Made by a program: the position numbers and the translations under genes | NCBI GenBank assembly: GCA_013396525.1 | Contig: VWYX01000275.1 | Coordinates: 559,613 to 623,612, forward strand | DNA length: 64,000 nt | Reading direction: 5' to 3' | Origin: Chaetorhynchus papuensis | Lineage: Eukaryota; Chordata; Aves; Passeriformes; Rhipiduridae | In this document: positions 12,801 to 27,071 of the stretch, piece by piece | Numbering within the stretch: the stretch's first letter is position 1 | How the letters are laid out: the number at the start of each line of letters is the position of its first letter | Notes under the pieces: model-generated | Seen by the model: only the letters and a program-made list of their open reading frames with translations | Database searches by the model: none | What the model was told of the DNA's origin: nothing

Positions 12801-15800
12801 AGCTTTTGTAGGTATCTAAAATATTTCTGAGGTATTTTGCTTAATGTAACAAGATTAGAGTTTTATGACATAAAATTTATGAAATTTTATGGCATGAACA
12901 ATCAAACTGGGAAGGATGCAGGTTGTGTGCTAGAGGGCACTATCTCCTTGAGTACTGAATACCACTTCAGATTTATTTTGGGAGTACAATCATGTATGAA
13001 ATGAACCGAAACCAATGAACAAGTGGAGATGTAGTGGGGGACACTTAAGTGAGGTTCTGTTAAAAATAGTAATAATAAAAAAATATAACTGTGGAAAGAT
13101 CATGGAAAGATTGCTTTTGTGAGACACTGAATTCAAGGGAAAAAACAAACAAGCAAAATCGTCACATTTAGTAGCCTGAAATTATTTGGAAGGAACCAAT
13201 ACGTATAGATGGCATGAGGAAACAATTCATGTGGATGTAGTGTAGCTCTTGCTTGCTCCAGTGGGAAAATCAAGCCGTGCTGAAGTCGATGCAAAAACAC
13301 TGAGATCAATAGACACAGGGTATCAATTTAAGCCTACAAAGAGTCTGTTATAAATTGAAGAGCAGTAAAGAAATACTTGGAGAAAATGTTGTAATATGAA
13401 TCACATAAAATATTTGTTGGATAACAGTGTGTTGGAACAGTGAGGTTTTTACTTCCCTGAAGAAAACATTCTTGCTACCAGGAAAAGCATTTATTTAATA
13501 AAAATTTAACAAAAAGCGTGGTGGTTTTGTTTTTTAACTGCAATTTCTGCATATTAAGAAGCCTTTCTGAAAACAGATCTCTTTACAGGAAACAGTATCA
13601 AAATTGAATTCATCACCAGAGCTAAAGCTTCAGTTCCATCTGAACCATTGATAAAATCAAATACAGGGATACATTTCATAATTCCAGTGTGTCTGTGGAA
13701 TGGCCTGGGTACCACCTGTGTCCCAGTGCATCAGAACTTTGCAGATTTAGGTTCTCTAAAAAATTACCACTTACCTATTTTTCTTCAGTAGAAATGATTA
13801 ATGACATTTCAAAATGCTGTTCTTCTTGAAACAATTAAGTTGCAACAGATTTCATCTGCAGTGACACCTTTTTACATTCAGAATCTGGTCCACTGTATTG
13901 CTGCTTTTCTGAGTTACATCGTAGGGTTTTGGGTATTTTTTTAATCCTATCCATAAGCTGATGTTTTTTCTTCCATTGTAAATCTTCTTTCAGAGTGATG
14001 TAATTGAAAACCCTTCCGAGTTTAAATTTGAGGAAAAGATCTTGAAGTCATGTGAGCTGTAAACTGTTGTGTTATCACTGAGGGTAGATCCAGGATGTTT
14101 GCAGTCCTTTGTTAAGATGGGATAATTCCAGTACTTCATTAGATCTAGATCTGTTTAAAAGAGCTCGGTTTCAGATAATGTTGTTACTCAGAATTTAGCT
14201 GTTTCCTTTTCCTTATTGTTTGTGATGGGAACTCTACTTGCGTCTTCGATATGGAATCTGTTAAGACCTGGTATTAGATCAGTAGGATAATGAAGACATA
14301 TGAGAAGAAGAGAATTAGAGGATGCATGATACAGGAGCATTTCAAATTTGGGAAATGTACTGATAAAACTGTAGAAATAATGAAAGACATTTATAGATTA
14401 CTTTTTCTTGTATCCTGTTTTCTACTAGGGAACCTCTCAGAGATTTGATCCTTTGCTACTATAGACTTTGATAGTGTCTCAGTTACTATCCTTTTGGAAG
14501 ACGTTTCCAAAAGTAGATATGGATCTATTCATTTATTTATTTAGATCTTCCATTTTCCAGCTGTTTCTAAAGAGTAAGAAATTTCTGTGAAACTGATTTT
14601 TGTCTGACTCAGGTTGGCTATGGACAGAGCTGCCTGAAAACAAATTGCATTTGATGTCTGAGCTGTCCAGGTTTGTGTATCCATTTCTTTGAGTGTCCTT
14701 GGTAAACTAACTCAGATAAAAGCCTCAGCTTTGCTGCCTTAGCCATTTCAGTAATTTGTTAGTCTTCTGGGATGGTGATGGGCATGTGGCTTGTAATTTA
14801 AACTGGATCTTTTAGAGACAAAGGGAAAAGTTTCTTCTACCCTTTCTACTATCACTTTAGTTTGGCCTAGAATCCAACCTATAGGTTTTCATTTTAGATC
14901 AAGCAAAATACTCTCTGTTATTGGACACCTCTATTATCTTCCTTGTCTGTTCAGATAAATTCTCTGCAGAAGATTATTTCTTCCCTGTTGGGAACAATGA
15001 CAAGCAGAAGATGATGATCTGAAACTCTATATTTACATATAAAGTTAAAAGAAGAGCTTTATTTCAGTGTGATATTCAAACTTTCCTTGTGACAGAATCT
15101 GTGTTATTCTAGGTTAACAGCAGTAGGAGTTCTTGACACAGTTTGAGTATATAATATATAATCCAAATCATCAATACAAAGCAAGGCATCCTCTCTCTCT
15201 ATGATTTATTGTCAGTGTGAATTGCAGTGGAGAGTTTTGTACATGGTTTCCAATATTTTCAGTCATTTTATCAAATATAAATGTTCTAAAGTATAGAAAA
15301 TTACTGTGGAATAATTGGCTAATGATCTTGTCTTCCTCCCTTTTTGTTTGCCAAAATTGAGACAACTGCTTAGTGCTGATTTTCAGAGAGATTTGTAGAA
15401 ACCCAGGCTTCTATTAAAGTAGTGTTAAAATGAGTAACCAAAATCTTAAAACCAATAGCGAATGTATATCTTAGTGCAGTAAAATGCAGAATATGAATAA
15501 TTCACATTAACTTTAAAAGGGAGTTGTATGGTTTCTGCAGAAGAGCTTGAGATCTGTCATGTCAAACATAGCTGTAAAATGCTGAATTCAGTGGGCTAGT
15601 AGAAAACTGCCAGTAAGAGTCTATCTGGTGATCTCTGTCTTTGTACATATGCTTTGCTGCAGACACGTAGGTGGGAAAGCCTAGAAGACAGAATTCAGGT
15701 AGGATGTATGAAGTGTTAGTCTGTTGGACTAAGTCAAACATTAATAGAAAATACAGATTGCTTCTCTAAGCACTAGCAATAGGTGGTGTTCAGAACAGGC

Positions 15801-15857
15801 AATGTGCAGCTGAGTAGAGGTTCTGGTGGGGATTTTTTGTCTGAGTTTTTGTTGTTG

Positions 15858-15908
15858 ATTTTTCTGTTTTTTTTCTTTTCTTTTTTTCATTTTTCTTTTT
15901 TTTTTTTT
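15858..15908. repeat. T-rich low-complexity tract
   Basis: An interrupted run of T with a few C, G and A residues over about 50 bp. Confidence 0.8.
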
Positions 15909-17425
15909 AAATATAATCTAACTTGTCTCAGGAGGAAAGGCTCAAAATGAGATCATTAGAAGCAAAATAAGTCCTAACAAAGGGCTGTTTAAAGTCACTG
16001 TTTGTTTTCAGACCCAGCTGACTGCTGCTAAGAGCCATTCCGTGCTCAATATGCCAAATCGTATGGACATGCTCCACCTCACAGCAGCCCCACACATGGT
16101 TCAAGAGGCTGCTGGACTTTTGAAATGCAGTCCTTTAACTGTGAAGTGGAAAATAAAAATGGGGTAATTAGAATCATAAATATGAGATTTATGAGGAGTA
16201 GCATTATTACTTCAGCCCCTTTTTTAACTTTTGCATACAAATAGTCTTCCATTTCCTCGTTCATAACTTCTCTCTATTCCTGTGAAACATTTCCCTGTTT
16301 TTCTTTTCTTCTTTTGGCTGTGCCTGAAGGAGTTCTTACTTCTCATTCCACTCCTTGCAGATGCCCGTGCTTAGTACAGGGTTCCGTTATGCCATCCATG
16401 GACATACCCTGATTTTCATGAATGATGTTGCTGTAATTAATCCTAGAAGTTGTCTACATTTTAACAATTCACTGTACCCCTCTGTTTTGGAGACCAAGCT
16501 GGAAGTATTCTGGGTTCTGTAAGATTTTCAGTAGTGCTTGGCTTGGATGACACCTGAATTTGCCCATGATTTAAGCTTCTTTCAGTCTTTCCAAAAGTTG
16601 AAGATAAACACGAGCTATCAGACTGGTGTTATCAGACAGTATGAAAAAATTCACAATATAGGCCAGAATTTCAAGTCAATATTTCTATGTGGTTTTTGCA
16701 ATGTGTGCTCTATCTATCTTCCTTGTGTATCCTTTATTATATAGTTTTAGATGTAAATTACATTTTCGTGGGGTTTTTTTTCTGATCTGGCTATAGATAG
16801 GAAGAATTTGATCTACAGATAGAAAGATTTGATAGCAGATCTTCATTCAGTCAGTACACCCCTGACTTTATATTGTCAAAAAGCTCAGATTATTAACGTC
16901 CAAATGTTTAATTGCTTAACTATACCAGATCTGCAAACCTGGAAAGATCCTTGCAACGTGACTGTAACACTCAGTTGCTCACACAGGTGAAGTTTTGTAA
17001 ACACAGACATTTTGGCTTGCTAGCAAGTTCTTTTATTGTATTGTATTTTATTTTACTTTATTTTTTTTTATCAGTTGTGGTCGATAATGACATGCAGATG
17101 ATTATTCCTGAAAAGCTAAGTTGACAATAGCTTGTATCGGGAGACATTCTATCTTCTTACAGTGCCTTGCAAATGCAAAACTAGATGGGTGTTTTTTTAA
17201 AGGAATTGCATTTCATTATGCAGTCTTAGGTGAATTTTCATGTTTAAGAAGCCAGAATACAAGAGAGTGCTATATTAGGGTATTATTCTCACAACAAACA
17301 AGCCACTGTTCTGTTGCTACCTGCTTGGCCATTGTTACCAATTGTGTATGCTTTGCAGTGGTATTTGGATGGTTTCCTGCTCTCTGCCAGCACAAAAAAG
17401 GCATTTCTGTTACAATGGCCCCTAA

Positions 17426-17860
<435 letters not shown>

Positions 17861-20149
17861 TAAGCTCTGACCTAGCTGGGCTGCCTCTGCCCTCCACTAC
17901 AAATGCTAAATCACTTGCAGTGCAGTCTTTTCCTCACCTTTTCCTGATGGCATTTAGGGTGCTAAAATTTGTTAGCTGCAGTGATGTGAATTGGAAGTGT
18001 ATGTGTTCAGCAAACAGCAAATGGGTTTGGAACACTCTTAAGTGAGAGTCACGTTTGGCATGGTGTCTGAAATATCACCCTAATGCCAAGTTTGTGCAAC
18101 AGTAAAGCATGAAAGTCTGAAGGAAGGGTAAAAAAGAAGAAACTTTGAATTTTGATGATTTAAAAACTTACGTCAAAAGTGTAATTCACGTCACAGATAC
18201 CTACAATAAAATTTACTGTGCTTATGAAATTAAACCAATGTACTACTTTTTCATTTGTGAATTTCCTCTCTACAAATGACACTGAGCACTTAATTCATTA
18301 CATGTAGCAGTCCAGGGGAAGTCCAGAACTGGCCGTATCTAAAAGAAGACAAAACAACGCCATGTTCCTTGCTAGTATTGTAGTGTCAATATTTTGTGTT
18401 TGGGTCCTTCACATAGAATACTCATACATTTTTAGAAAGGGTGACAGGTGCAAGGAAAGGTATTGGAACCCCACGACTGAGGCAACTCGACAAAGCTCTG
18501 CAGCAAACACACTTGCATGGCTCTTGCCTATTTACGAATTGGCTGTAACTTTTCTGTTAGTCCCCCACTTTGACAAGGGCATTAATAATTTCACTAGAAG
18601 TGAAGATATTAAATGGACCTGCATATTTGAACGCTTTTAAAAAGGCATTGCAAAATAGGTGATAGTGTATTTTCATAAAAGCCTGCAACAGCTCCACAGT
18701 GGTATTTAAGCCCTTACAGCTCATTATGCATATGTAACAAGCCCTAAGTAAAAAGCCTTAGGGATTATTATTTCTCATAGGACCAAGTCACTGGATATTC
18801 ACTGAAGCTGCTCTCCTAGACAGAATAACTCATTGATCCTGATCCATTTTCCTTCATTTTTTGGGCTAATGCTTAAGCTTAGACAGTGGTTTGGAATACA
18901 TAATTTTAGTTTGTGTTATTGCAACTTTATATGAAGAAAGAACATCTTTGGAGAAAATACTCTTGGGCAGACAATACATTATCTTTTCAGAGCTTGTTTA
19001 TTTCTCATCCTTTATCTTACGTTTTATGGAGATGAAATTCATTAATATAACAGTTCTAGCCAGTGGAATATTAGGGTATGTAACTAATGTATGGGCTTTG
19101 CTATATTTTGGCCTATTTTAAGAGAGTGTTTTGAAAATAAGGAGTTAAGTCAATAGATAAACTTGTGATGGCACCAGTAGTGTAGAATCAGACCCTAATG
19201 AAATAAAATCTTAGTGTTCTCTAACGACCCCAGCAGGAGCATTTCAGCTACACCTCACTGAAACACTTAACTGCTCTTTAACTAATTTTAACTAACTTCT
19301 TTGTTCATTTATGGTTTCTAAGAACAAGAGGTTTAGCTGATCATCTAGTGTAACTTCATGCTATGAAGCCTGTATTTAATGGCAAAACAGCGTGTTCTTT
19401 CTTTTTGCAACACAAGATACTGAATCATGGGGTGTTGTAGATAGTCTTGCTGTAGCAGTGACACACTGCAGTCTTACCTGAAGCAGTGTTTGGGGGGTTG
19501 TAAGGGACTAGTTTTGTCTTCATACATATTTAAGAATATTGCCAGTCTGGATGAATGTAACACTTTGGTAATATCTCTCTTTTTATGAGGTCTGTGTTGT
19601 AAAAATCATCACTCAGGTAGATCAGAAAGGATGTAGCCTATGTGTCTCCAGAAAGAAAGAAGGAATCAGTCTAAATGAGTAAAATATACATAATCACTCC
19701 CTCTGCTGTTGTGGTATGTAGATATCAGAAGGAAATCACTGGATAACATTGAGATGACTTCAGTTTGTGTGCTTAGCAGTGACAAAAGTCATTCCCAAAG
19801 GGCATTCACTTTTTAACATTGCAGAGGACATTTTTATACTGTTTGAATTGACATTCTGTTGTTTTATAGTCAGGTGTGCGCACAGCACCACAGAGTGTGG
19901 TCTGATACAGTTTTATTGATAAAGCTCCAGAAGCTTCACACTTCCCAACTTACACTTTTGAAAATTTACCCTGTTACTTTACCAAGTTTTAACAACTGCC
20001 AGCTTAGTGAGACATCTAAAAATTCTGGATAAATTTTTATAAGAGGAGGGCAAAATTCCTATAAAGACATCTTCAAACATAGTCAAAATTGGTGAAAATC
20101 TGCAAAGCCCATCTTCCCATCAAACTGAACAGGGTATTTCTGAGGATGT

Positions 20150-20408
20150 TGGAAGTGCAGCTGGAGAAAGGTTAGTGCAATGGGCTCAAACTGAAATGCA
20201 GGAGGATCCCTGTGAACATCAGGAAATGCTTTTGTGTGAGGGTGACTGAGCATAGGAACAGGTTGTCCAGGGAGGCTGTGGAGTCTCCCTCCTCAGAGAT
20301 ATTCAGAAGTCATTGGGACATGGTCCTGGCTGGCTCTCGGTGTCCTTGCTTGAGCCGGGGGGATTGGGCCAGGTCTCCTCTGGAGATCTCTCCCAGCCTC
20401 AACCAAGG
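20150..20408 (+). mobile_element. CR1 LINE fragment
   Basis: The + strand reads like the CR1 3' region: GTGAGGGTGACTGAGCATAG, GGAACAGGTTGTCCAGGGAG, GCTGTGGAGTCTCCCTCCTC, AGATATTCAGAAGTCATTGG and TTGCTTGAGCCGGGGGGATT, ending near CCCAGCCTCAACC. The terminal ATTCTGTGA repeats are missing, so the 3' tip has decayed or been lost. The start is approximate; similarity fades before about 20165. Confidence 0.88.
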
Positions 20409-20945
20409 CAGGGGTAACTATCTCAAACTGTCTTTCTCTTGATAGAAGAAACTAGATACTTATTTTAAGTAGGAAAACTGTTCTGATAAGAAAAGAAACA
20501 ATAATGTATCAGACTTAGAGCAACTGCTCAGTAGAAAATAAAAGAGAAATTATTTGACTTAAAATATATCCAAGAGTCCCCTTAGGACATTCATAGCAGG
20601 CCATAAGCTTTGCAGGGAAACAGTTGAAGATTACAGTATCAGTCAATAGCTCTTTTGAAGAAACCTGTTAAGGCTACAGAATTTGGATAGCACAGATAGT
20701 TGTTAGCTCATCTGAGTTACACAGGTTTATTTTATTTGTTTCTATTTGCCTGCCTTTATGTTCTGTTTGTCTGCTTTTGCAACTCTCAAGACTACTGACT
20801 TCACCAATAGTGTCCGTGTGCTAATTTCTGAAAATGAGAAATGTCAAGGCTAAAAGTACTGATTAATGTATACCACAGGCATGGTGTGTTTAAATCAGAC
20901 CATTATTTTTAACTACAGAATATCAGTAAAATGCTGGATGGGATT

Positions 20946-20958
20946 AAAAAAAAAAAAA
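20946..20958. repeat. A13 homopolymer
   Basis: Thirteen consecutive A residues in intronic sequence. Confidence 0.85.
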
Positions 20959-21849
20959 GTGCTGAACAAAAGGTCAAACTAGTAAGCTGTAATTTTGCCA
21001 CTCTCTAGTTGTTCCAAACTGATGACTGTGACTGTTCTGGTAGCCCACATTTGTCCTGCACTTTCAGTGGGATTTAGAATCCATTTTCAATAGTGCTTTA
21101 AATTGATAGGAAATATTATGGTGCACTGATCAGTAGCTTTGTTGCTTCACAGTAAAAGAAGTTGTATTTCTGTGGTAATGAAGTTACTCCTGTGTAACTT
21201 GGGAATAATATTAAGAAAAGCAGTACTACAGGTCACAGAGCTTACTGACACATTGCTTTGTGCTTTTCCTCCCCTTGTCGAAAATAAAAGGTTGTTTAAT
21301 GCTTTATTTGAATTCTCTTATCACATCCATCCTGGCCTGCGTTTCACCTGTTGGTCTGGAGTTGTCAGCATATGAATGGTGGTGGATCAGAACAACAAGC
21401 GGCTGGAGCACTTAGCTATTATTCAGAACTTCCGAGGAGAATGGAAGTCTGAATGCATATAGCTTTTTAAAAAGTCAAATAGGACTCTAATTATACTGAG
21501 CTAAAGAATGCATATTAAAAAAAAAAAAACCTCACAGTGGTTTTAGAGAAATTTTAATTTCCAGTGTACCTTTGAGCATCAAGCTTAGGGTAAGTTATTG
21601 TGATGATACAATGCACAGTGTTGTGAACACCAGTGCCTTTACTGTGCCAGCTCTAATAATGAGAATTTCATTGTTTGGGGAGAGCAGTCTCCTACACTCT
21701 AGACAAAAGTGTAATTACTTTTGAACGATGTGGAATGTGCTCAGTTTAATAGCATGGAGAATAGATTCACAAAGATTCAGATGAAGCTAGCTTGGAAGCC
21801 ATATGTGCAGTGTGGCAGTATGAAATTGTTAGCAGGCACCATAATTACA

Positions 21850-21877
21850 ACACACACACACACGCGCGCATGCACAC
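21850..21877. repeat. (AC)n-(GC)n alternating tract
   Basis: ACACACACACACAC followed by GCGCGCATGCACAC is 28 bp of strictly alternating purine and pyrimidine. Confidence 0.9.
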
Positions 21878-24800
21878 AGTTTCACAGTTTAAACTATAAA
21901 CTGTTGTTTTTGTAAGAGATAGGCTTATCTGAACAAGACTAGTTCAGTTAAAACAAAGGAGAAATGGTGGTAAGTTTGCATTTGTCTGATGTTCTTTCCT
22001 TCCTCTCTTAATGCTAAATTGATATTTATAAGATGATGAAATTACATTGTTGCAAACATTGCATTTATAAATGTCATCACAAAAGTAGCACATGGAAGCA
22101 GTTTCCACAGATATAATTTCAGGATCTTACCAGACTTCGATCTTTACACTTGTACCATTTCAGGGAATCACTATGTGGGCTGGTAGGAAAGGGAACAAAT
22201 GAAAAAGAATCAGTCAGGACCTGTCAAAGAGCTGTAGAAGTTGCCTATTGCACTGTTTAGTCCAGACCCTGGAAAACTCTCTGCAGTCCTGGAGAATCAG
22301 CTGCGATGGAGCCAGAAACAGCATTGATGGTTCTCCTGTCTGCCTGACAAGTACCTTGCATTCAAGTTAGGCTAATCTGCTTGTCTTCCTTGTCATGATC
22401 CATATTCTCTGAGATCTCCAATCCTGTCCCATCCATGTGAGTCACATTTACATTACTTTCCAACTACTTGATGTGCAGGTCCTGTCTAAGACATGTAAAG
22501 AAACCAAAAACGTGTCTTCATTCTTCAGGTGAGTCAGAGATCAAAGCCACAGTGCAGTGCAGCGGTGTGCTTTTATGGAAGTTCCCTCAGTTTACTCAAC
22601 CACCTTCTTAACACAGTGACTTTTGCATACTTGTAGACATGGGAAAATGGAGTGGATGCATTATTCCCAGCAGAAGGCAATAGGCAGAAACACTAGCTGA
22701 AGTTTGAGATGACTGGTTGGTGTTTTGATCAGACTTTGAAAGGTCCAAAGGTTGGTTAGGGAGCATTAAATAAGTCATGAAGTAAGAAAACTTTTTTTCA
22801 TCCCCAAACAGGAGGGTTAGAACTACATTTAAACCAATAACTTGACAAATCAAAACCAAGCTTATAATATATCAATTTCCTGGAATACAGGGTGCAGATG
22901 CCTGTAGTTTTTAAAGGCCATGAAGAGAAGTGGAACAGCAGTTGTTTGTTTTTGCTGAAGATCATCTTACTGTGAAGCAGTCACGTTTTTAATGGATTCA
23001 TTTGAATGCAGTTAAGCAGAAAATAATCAACAGAAAAGTAAACACCTTTGTTTTATGGAAGTGCTGGGAACTGGATGTGTCCATTGTTTGCAGTGTGCCT
23101 AGACATCAATTCATTGACTTCATACTGGAAAATATCTTCATTTAAACTTCTGCATAAATACTAGTAAAATCTAACTCAAGTGAGTAGCTGAAAAATTCTA
23201 CAGAAAAAAGATATAGGTAGAACTGTAAAGCCCACATTTGGTATGAGTATTCAAACCAGATGGTCTGTCTTATGAGGAAGAGAAAAGAACACTTAAATGC
23301 CCTATCAAAAAACTATGTAAGCAAAAAACTTGGTCATCTTTCTAAGCAAAGGAGATAGCACAGATTTGAAACAAAATTTTGAAGTTATCAATTTGAGGAG
23401 CATTGTTGAGGACATGGGTATGGAGAAAGCCCCACTAAGACTGCAAGACCTTTTATTGCAAGAATCCAAAGAGACTACATTAAAGTATTCCTACTTCTTG
23501 ATGCATCTTTTGCTTCCAAGTGTCACTCCCTAGGTGTGACATAATACAGGTAGGATCTATGGGATCTTCTTCATCCTGTCTGAAGTCAAACAATATCTGT
23601 GGACTTTGTGTAGTTTCTGCAGTCCAGGTCCGTCCCCTGTGGCACTCTGCCTAAATTTATTCTGCAACTGTACCTTTTCTTTGGTGACAGTGAATCTTTC
23701 TAGAGTTGTAGTGAGACACAGACTGTGCTGCCAGTTAAACACCCAGTTCTCTATGGTTCTGAAAACAGAAATTCAAAGAAATGTAGTTTTAAGTTTTTCT
23801 ACTTTTCTTTTCAAACAATGAGTGTATGTCCTTTGGCCAAGCTTCTGCACCACTGAGAAGCTTTTGGCCTTGGGCTGTCAGTGTAACTATTACCAGAATA
23901 GAGAGCAGCATACCAGACTTCCATACTTTTTATCAGATGTATGCCTTAAGGCAAGGTGTGTAGGAATCCCAAGTTGTTAATGTGCCCCCTACATAGCACA
24001 AACTCCTAGTTTTGCACACTACCTTGACTCATTTTTGCTTCAGTAGTTGTTAATTCATTTTAAAACTTCCAGAGCAGTTTCCCCATGTGCTTTCTGTTTG
24101 CTCCCCACACTTTTCATATTCACATTACTTACTCTGAGCAGCTGGTGTGGCTTTCTGCCTTTCTTTTCACTGCAGGTGCAAATTTCTCTATTTCCAGCCT
24201 TATAGAGCCAACGTTACTCTATCGGTTTCTGTCTGTTTGCAGTTGTGCTCTGAAAACCTTGCCCATTTTCTTCCTCTGCTTGTAGTCATATTTAGCTTAG
24301 TCATTTTTATTTTTTAATCCATTCTAAAGTCTTTTAGTAAATAGCTCATATGAAGACGTTGCACAGTATAAAATAAGTGTTGCGTTATTTGCTTGGACAG
24401 AATGTCAATAGACTCGAGGATGGTTGTTTTTTGATATGCAGCTCTACTTGTAGTAGAGATATACCAAGCCTGAAGGGCATTGTGAAGTGTTGGTCATGGT
24501 TTCTTGAATTTCAGAGTTGCAAGGAATCCCTGTGGTTATAAGCTCTAGCTCCTAGAAGTGCCACAACTTTCTGCTACACTCAGTAGTCACAGTCATGTTT
24601 TACGGTCTCTTCTCTCAAAGTCAGATGTTTGTGCCCATAGGAAGTTACCCATTGCAGTTATGATTTGAAGCATTTCTCTATTATCTGTCCTTTCAGTGGA
24701 CGAGTGACGTGCTCATGGTTTTTGCATTGTCTCTTTAAGTACGCTTTTTCAGGTCATACAAAATTCAGTTGGATTAGGCTGTGCCAAGGCCAGCTTGCTT

Positions 24801-27051
24801 TCTCTAATTTTTCTTGCCACTGCTAATGCTTTTTCAGATTCACCAAAAGTAATGATGGTTGTAGTGAGAATGAAAACATGGCTCCAGGCAGTTGCTGGCA
24901 TTTAAAGCGTTGTGTCATCCAGTCATGTTTTTTCCCTTTCATGGAGCTAACTGCTTCCTCCTGTCTTAAGTACATTAGTGAAATACCACCGCCTTCTCCG
25001 CTGTAATAAAAGGGTTTATTAATTTTCTCTAGAAATTCATGGCTGAAGAAGGACCTTTGGCAAATCAGACTGCAGATTTCAAAATGTGTTTGCTTAAGAA
25101 TGGGCATCTACCATTGGTGGGTCAATTCCTAAGATGTGTTCAGAGACCTCCCTACAGGGAGAGGAGATTGATGTGCTGCAATGTTTCTGAACCAACCAAT
25201 GTCCCAAAGTGTTTAAAAGACAATGAAATGGAGGAAACAAACTTTCTTGAGTAAAAGGAGTCCTTTATGCCTGGGGTAGCAAGCTTGTCTGAGTAGTTTG
25301 GCCGGCCTCATTTCCAGATTCTCTTTAACACCCTGAAGTTCTTTGTTTCTTTTTCCGGTTTAGTTGCAGTTGTGTGATCAGATAAGGCATTTTTGCTCTT
25401 TGCAAAGGAGAAGTAGAGTTGATGAATCCCATGAATTTAGCATCACTAGATAAACCAGCGAAAGTAACTGAGTGGAGTTGTGCCCAATTTAGCTCAGGAT
25501 AGCTTTTGCCAGAGCAGTGTAAACAAGAGCGTAATTATACATGGAAATAGCCTGCTCCAACATCCTTTCTTATGCTTTTAAAACTGAATCCACCCCAAGG
25601 AAAAAAAGGAGCTCTAAAGATTAACTTTTTGTAGTTTGTACAGGCAGCAAGCAAATTACATAGATTGTCTGAAACAAAGACCAGTAAAATCTAATATCAG
25701 ACTGTTATTGTCTTTATTTATATTGTACCCAGAGCATGATTTATTTTTATAGAGACAGAAAAAAGAAACATTCCTGCCCCAGAATGCTTAGCTTATGACC
25801 CTGTTCCTGCAAAATAATCTGGTTGATTGGAACCTAATGCTGATGGTAGCAAGAGGAAGGGGAGGTCACCGACTATAACTCCTTCTGCACATAGCTTTTT
25901 GTAGGATTGGAGTTTGATGACAGAAAATAAGAAATATTATAGCAAAAAGTAAAGTCCTTCTGACATCTCAAATCTGAATTACGGGGGTAGATTGTATGTT
26001 TTTCTCTACACTAAGTCACGTCAGAAGTGGAAGCTTGCATTGCTTATTAATATTGCTAGCCAGAAATAACGTAAAACATCCGTGCTTCAGACTCTCCTCT
26101 ACGCTAATTTTCAGATTGTATTTAAAGTGTGTGTTTCATCTCTGTAACTCTAAGTGAAACTTTCCTTTTTTCCATTCTTTTCATTTTAAACTGCTGTAGT
26201 TTTAATCAGGAGATCTGCTCAGCTTTGGATCCATCTGTGTTCAAAGGCAGCAGTATTTGCTGAGGATGTGCTTGAGGAGGTTTCCAGAAAACAACCAGAT
26301 ACAAATGCAGAGCTTAGCATTTAGGATTTAGGGCTCTGTTAGGAACGAGTTAGGTTCTTGTACAATTTTCAGTTAAATTTACGGAGTCTCAGTGATAAAT
26401 TTCTGATGGTTATTGGAGTCTTGGTGCAGCATGAGGACATTTTGACTTTTTCTCTTAGAGGAAAGAATTTATTTCTTCTCAGAGAATGGAGTTGGCCACT
26501 AACACATCATGCAACACCATGTCAATCTTAATGTCATTTTTAGGGTGAAGATTCAAGGGCGAAGTCTGCTCAGACTATATGTTTAAAAAGTGTATGTTCA
26601 GAAGTGAGCTAGTAAATTTAGGTTTAACTTTATGGTTAATGGAAGGAAATAGGGAATAGTGAAGCATGATTCATTTTGTCCTAACATATCTTGTAAGTAG
26701 GTCAGGGAACTCACACCCTACAAGTGCCTGTTTTTCTTCATAGGTTACAGCTGGAGCTTAGGATGTTAAGTTCAGCTCTTGATCCCTATAGTTTATAAAT
26801 CTGTGGTTAGATAACTTCAACCAAAAAAGCCTTGACTGAGAGCTAATTGCCTGGCCAGAGCATTTCATAATTCATTGTTCATAAGTACAAGTTTGCTATA
26901 TAGTGCTTAACTCTGTTGGGAATAGAAAACATTCTGCATCTCAGAGCTCAAACCACTCAACTCACTTGAGTTTGTGGCCTGCATCTGACTAATGATAGAG
27001 TGTGAATCCGCTGTATATTCTTTACTTTTATAAATATAAAATCTGCAAATA

Positions 27052-27071
27052 CCCCCCCCCCTTTTTTTTTT
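27052..27071. repeat. C10-T10 homopolymer pair
   Basis: Ten C residues run directly into ten T residues. Confidence 0.85.

Noticed and set aside
24505..24720. Possible further CR1 fragment (CAGAGTTGCAAGGAATCCCT)
   Set aside because: Only a short stretch resembles the CR1 3' end and the following text does not follow the expected order.
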